A DNA stretch of 13,625 nt, from the NCBI GenBank assembly GCA_035690425.1, contig DASSKO010000015.1, positions 1 through 13,625 on the forward strand. The letters run 5' to 3'. This DNA is from DASSKO01 sp035690425. Its GTDB lineage: Bacteria; Actinomycetota; Actinomycetes; Propionibacteriales; Nocardioidaceae. Both the position numbers and the translations under genes were made by a program. Under the pieces are notes generated by a model. It had not been told where the DNA came from and made no database searches. It was given only the letters and a program-made list of their open reading frames with translations. Of the stretch, positions 12,264-13,625 are shown one piece after another (within the stretch, counting starts at the first letter, position 1; every line of letters begins with the position of its first letter).

Positions 12264-12521
12264 GGCTAGGAGCTCGATACTTGCCGTGCGGCGCACCTCA
12301 AAGAGCGGGGAACAGCGCCACCGACTCGGGTGCTACCTCGAACAGACCCTCAGAGTTCTTATCAGCTGGCACACCAGATTCTCTCCCGAACCCGGCCAGC
12401 CGACGGGCAACCCGACTGGCGTGTTACTGACCCGCGCTCCTAGCTTCGCCTGCGCGCTGTCTTTGGCACGAGAGTGAAAGTCGCGGCGCCCGGCAGGCGG
12501 GGGATAGATGGGCACGGGGAG
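12264..12521. other. Region without a recognisable gene, probable element/chromosome boundary
   Basis: No frame here looks like protein on either strand, and no tRNA or transposon end is visible. GC is 61% over 12181-12360 (109 of 180 counted), against 72% in a line of the neighbouring reductase gene (12901-12960). The aldo-keto reductase terminator should be here; CCAGCCGACGGG with CCCGACTGG (about 12397-12418) forms an imperfect hairpin. The right attachment site of the element may lie in this stretch, but no repeat of the left end was found. Confidence 0.35.
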
Positions 12522-13541
12522 TCATCGGCGCCGTAGAGCGGGGTTGGTGAGTGCGGGGGGAGTGTCGTTCTTCTCGCTGGGGGCGAGGTCGTGACCGGGA
12601 GGCACGATGGCGTCGATCTCGTCGAGGATGTCGTCGGTGAGGACGATGTCGGCTGCGGCCAGCTGGGTGTGCAGGTGGTCGATGGTGCGGGGTCCGATGA
12701 GTGCGCTGGTGACTGCCGGGTGGGCGCCGACGAAGCCGAGCGCGAGCTGGATCATGGTCAGGTCGGCCTGGTCGGCGACCTTGGCGAGCCGCTCGACCGC
12801 GTCGAGCTTGGCTTGGTTGGCTGGGATGTCGGTGTCGAAGCGCTGCGGCATGAAGTCTGAGCGGCTGGTGGTGATCTTGCGCCCTTCGCGTACCGCGCCG
12901 GACAGCCAGCCGGAGGCCAGCGGGCTCCAGGAGAGTACGCCGAGCCCGTACTCCTGGCTGGCGGGGAGGACGTGGGCCTCGATGCCGCGTTGCAGGATGG
13001 AGTACGGCGGCTGTTCGGTGACGTAGCGGGCGAGGTGGTGCTCGTGGGCGGTCCACTGTGCTTGCACGATCCGGTAGGCGGGGAAGGTGGAGGACCCGAA
13101 GTAGCGGATCTTGCCGGCGCGCTGCAGGTCGGTCAGAGCGGACAGCGTTTCTTCGTCGCTGGTCGCGGGGTCCCAGCGGTGGATCTGGTAGAGGTCGACG
13201 TGGTCGACGCCGAGGCGGCGAAGGCTGTTGTCCAGTGCGGTGACCAGCCAGCGCCGTGAGCTGCCTCGGTGGTTCGGGTCCTCGCCAATCGGGAGACCGG
13301 CCTTGGTCGCGAGCACGAGGTCGTCGCGGCGGCCGGCGATGGCCTTGCCGACCATCTCCTCGGACTGCCCGGCGGAGTAGACGTCGGCGGTGTCGATGAG
13401 GTTGATGCCGGCCTCGAGGGCGGTCTCGATGATGGCGGTGACCTCGTCCTGGTTGGTGCGTCCGAGGGCGCCGAAGTTCATGGCGCCCAGGGCCAGGCTG
13501 CTGACCTGCAGGCCGGTGCGGCCCAAAGTGCGGTACTGCAT
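12522..13541 (-). CDS. Aldo-keto reductase, 339 aa
   Basis: The enzyme would reduce aldehydes or ketones with NADPH in a TIM barrel. The catalytic tetrad is present: D50 and Y55 (DTADVYSAGQSE), K80 (ATKAG) and H121 (YQIHRWD). The AKR signature regions follow: GKIRYFGSST (143-152), SWSPLASGWLSG (204-215), with a cofactor-binding SALIGPRT (279-286) near the end. It matches the AKR11/YajO-like group with an N-terminal MQYRTLGRTGLQVSSLALGAMNFG. I chose ATG 13541 because GGAGG lies 7 nt upstream and the family N-terminus begins there; the frame is open 18 codons further. Composition resembles the chromosomal genes. Substrate cannot be deduced. It probably lies outside the integrated element. Confidence 0.93.
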   Translation of the reverse strand: MQYRTLGRTGLQVSSLALGAMNFGALGRTNQDEVTAIIETALEAGINLIDTADVYSAGQSEEMVGKAIAGRRDDLVLATKAGLPIGEDPNHRGSSRRWLVTALDNSLRRLGVDHVDLYQIHRWDPATSDEETLSALTDLQRAGKIRYFGSSTFPAYRIVQAQWTAHEHHLARYVTEQPPYSILQRGIEAHVLPASQEYGLGVLSWSPLASGWLSGAVREGRKITTSRSDFMPQRFDTDIPANQAKLDAVERLAKVADQADLTMIQLALGFVGAHPAVTSALIGPRTIDHLHTQLAAADIVLTDDILDEIDAIVPPGHDLAPSEKNDTPPALTNPALRRR

Positions 13542-13625
13542 GGTGTCCTCCGTTATGCCGGGTGGCTGGTTGTTGGCCCGCTGCCGGTCTGACATGCTTC
13601 AGTCACCAACCGGAGCGGTGTTCCG
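13542..13625 (-). promoter_or_regulatory. Upstream region of the aldo-keto reductase
   Basis: These 84 bp hold the GGAGG ribosome site (13548-13552) and should hold the promoter. CCGGT (13584-13588) and ACCGG (13609-13613) form a 5-bp inverted repeat 20 bp apart, a possible operator for a regulator of the TetR/MarR kind. A divergent regulator gene could start beyond the window edge; this is only inference. Confidence 0.35.

Noticed and set aside
7397..12341. CAGACCCTC shared by the left region (7399-7407) and the right region (about 12333-12341) as attL/attR
   Set aside because: Only 9 bp match exactly, the putative overlap bases differ, and a 9-mer match between such long stretches is expected fairly often by chance.
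12142..12477. 111-codon + strand frame in the low-GC stretch
   Set aside because: Mixed codon use, no ribosome site, no recognisable motif; the - strand frame at 12117-12263 is more protein-like.
1..13625. CRISPR array or insertion sequence
   Set aside because: No regularly spaced repeats, no transposase and no terminal inverted repeats with target duplication were seen.

Overview
The window is high-GC actinobacterial DNA. Genus Nocardioides or a close relative is my best guess, for four reasons: G/C-ending codons, many GTG starts, the order of the potassium genes, and a palindrome inside one gene that resembles a dispersed repeat I remember from Nocardioidaceae. The genus is inference; the actinobacterial assignment is firm.

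Left part (1-7378) looks like ordinary chromosome, about 70-80% GC in the lines I counted. It begins with the last codons of a + strand gene. A Nudix hydrolase (-) and a small three-helix membrane protein (+) then diverge from a shared 135-bp region. A 19-bp perfect inverted repeat separates the membrane gene from a convergent DEAD-box RNA helicase (-). Next come two RCK/TrkA-type potassium regulators in one operon (-), the ceoB/ceoC pair. They diverge from a + strand operon of a KimA-like APC-superfamily potassium transporter and a TRAM-domain tRNA/rRNA uridine-C5 methyltransferase joined by an ATGA overlap. This block is syntenic with Mycobacterium tuberculosis Rv2689c-Rv2690c-ceoB-ceoC (from memory).

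Middle part (about 7330-12100) is an integrated element with lower GC (60% in two lines counted). All its genes are on the - strand and read, in transcription order: a single-stranded DNA-binding protein, a Trp-rich 168-aa protein, a strongly acidic 99-aa protein, a 441-aa basic helical protein coupled to it by TGATG, a winged-helix excisionase and a tyrosine recombinase. No replication initiator, relaxase, FtsK/TraB translocase, capsid or terminase gene is visible. It is therefore either a small non-autonomous element or a remnant. The composition drop begins inside the last 15-20 codons of the methyltransferase gene, so integration may have used the 3' end of that gene. A tandem 11-bp repeat beyond it could be an integrase arm site. 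I could not find the matching att copy.

Right part (about 12000-13625): roughly 560 bp without a confident gene, at 61% GC where counted. It probably holds the element's promoter and right end, plus one possible 48-codon ORF and a spaced 9-bp inverted repeat. An aldo-keto reductase (-) with chromosomal composition (72% GC in one line) follows, with its promoter at the right edge.

The most interesting items are three: the element's uncharacterised three-gene core (168 aa, 99 aa, 441 aa) between ssb and xis-int; the two RCK proteins divergent from a KimA-like transporter with no TrkH/KtrB channel nearby; and the palindromic repeat absorbed in frame by the methyltransferase.
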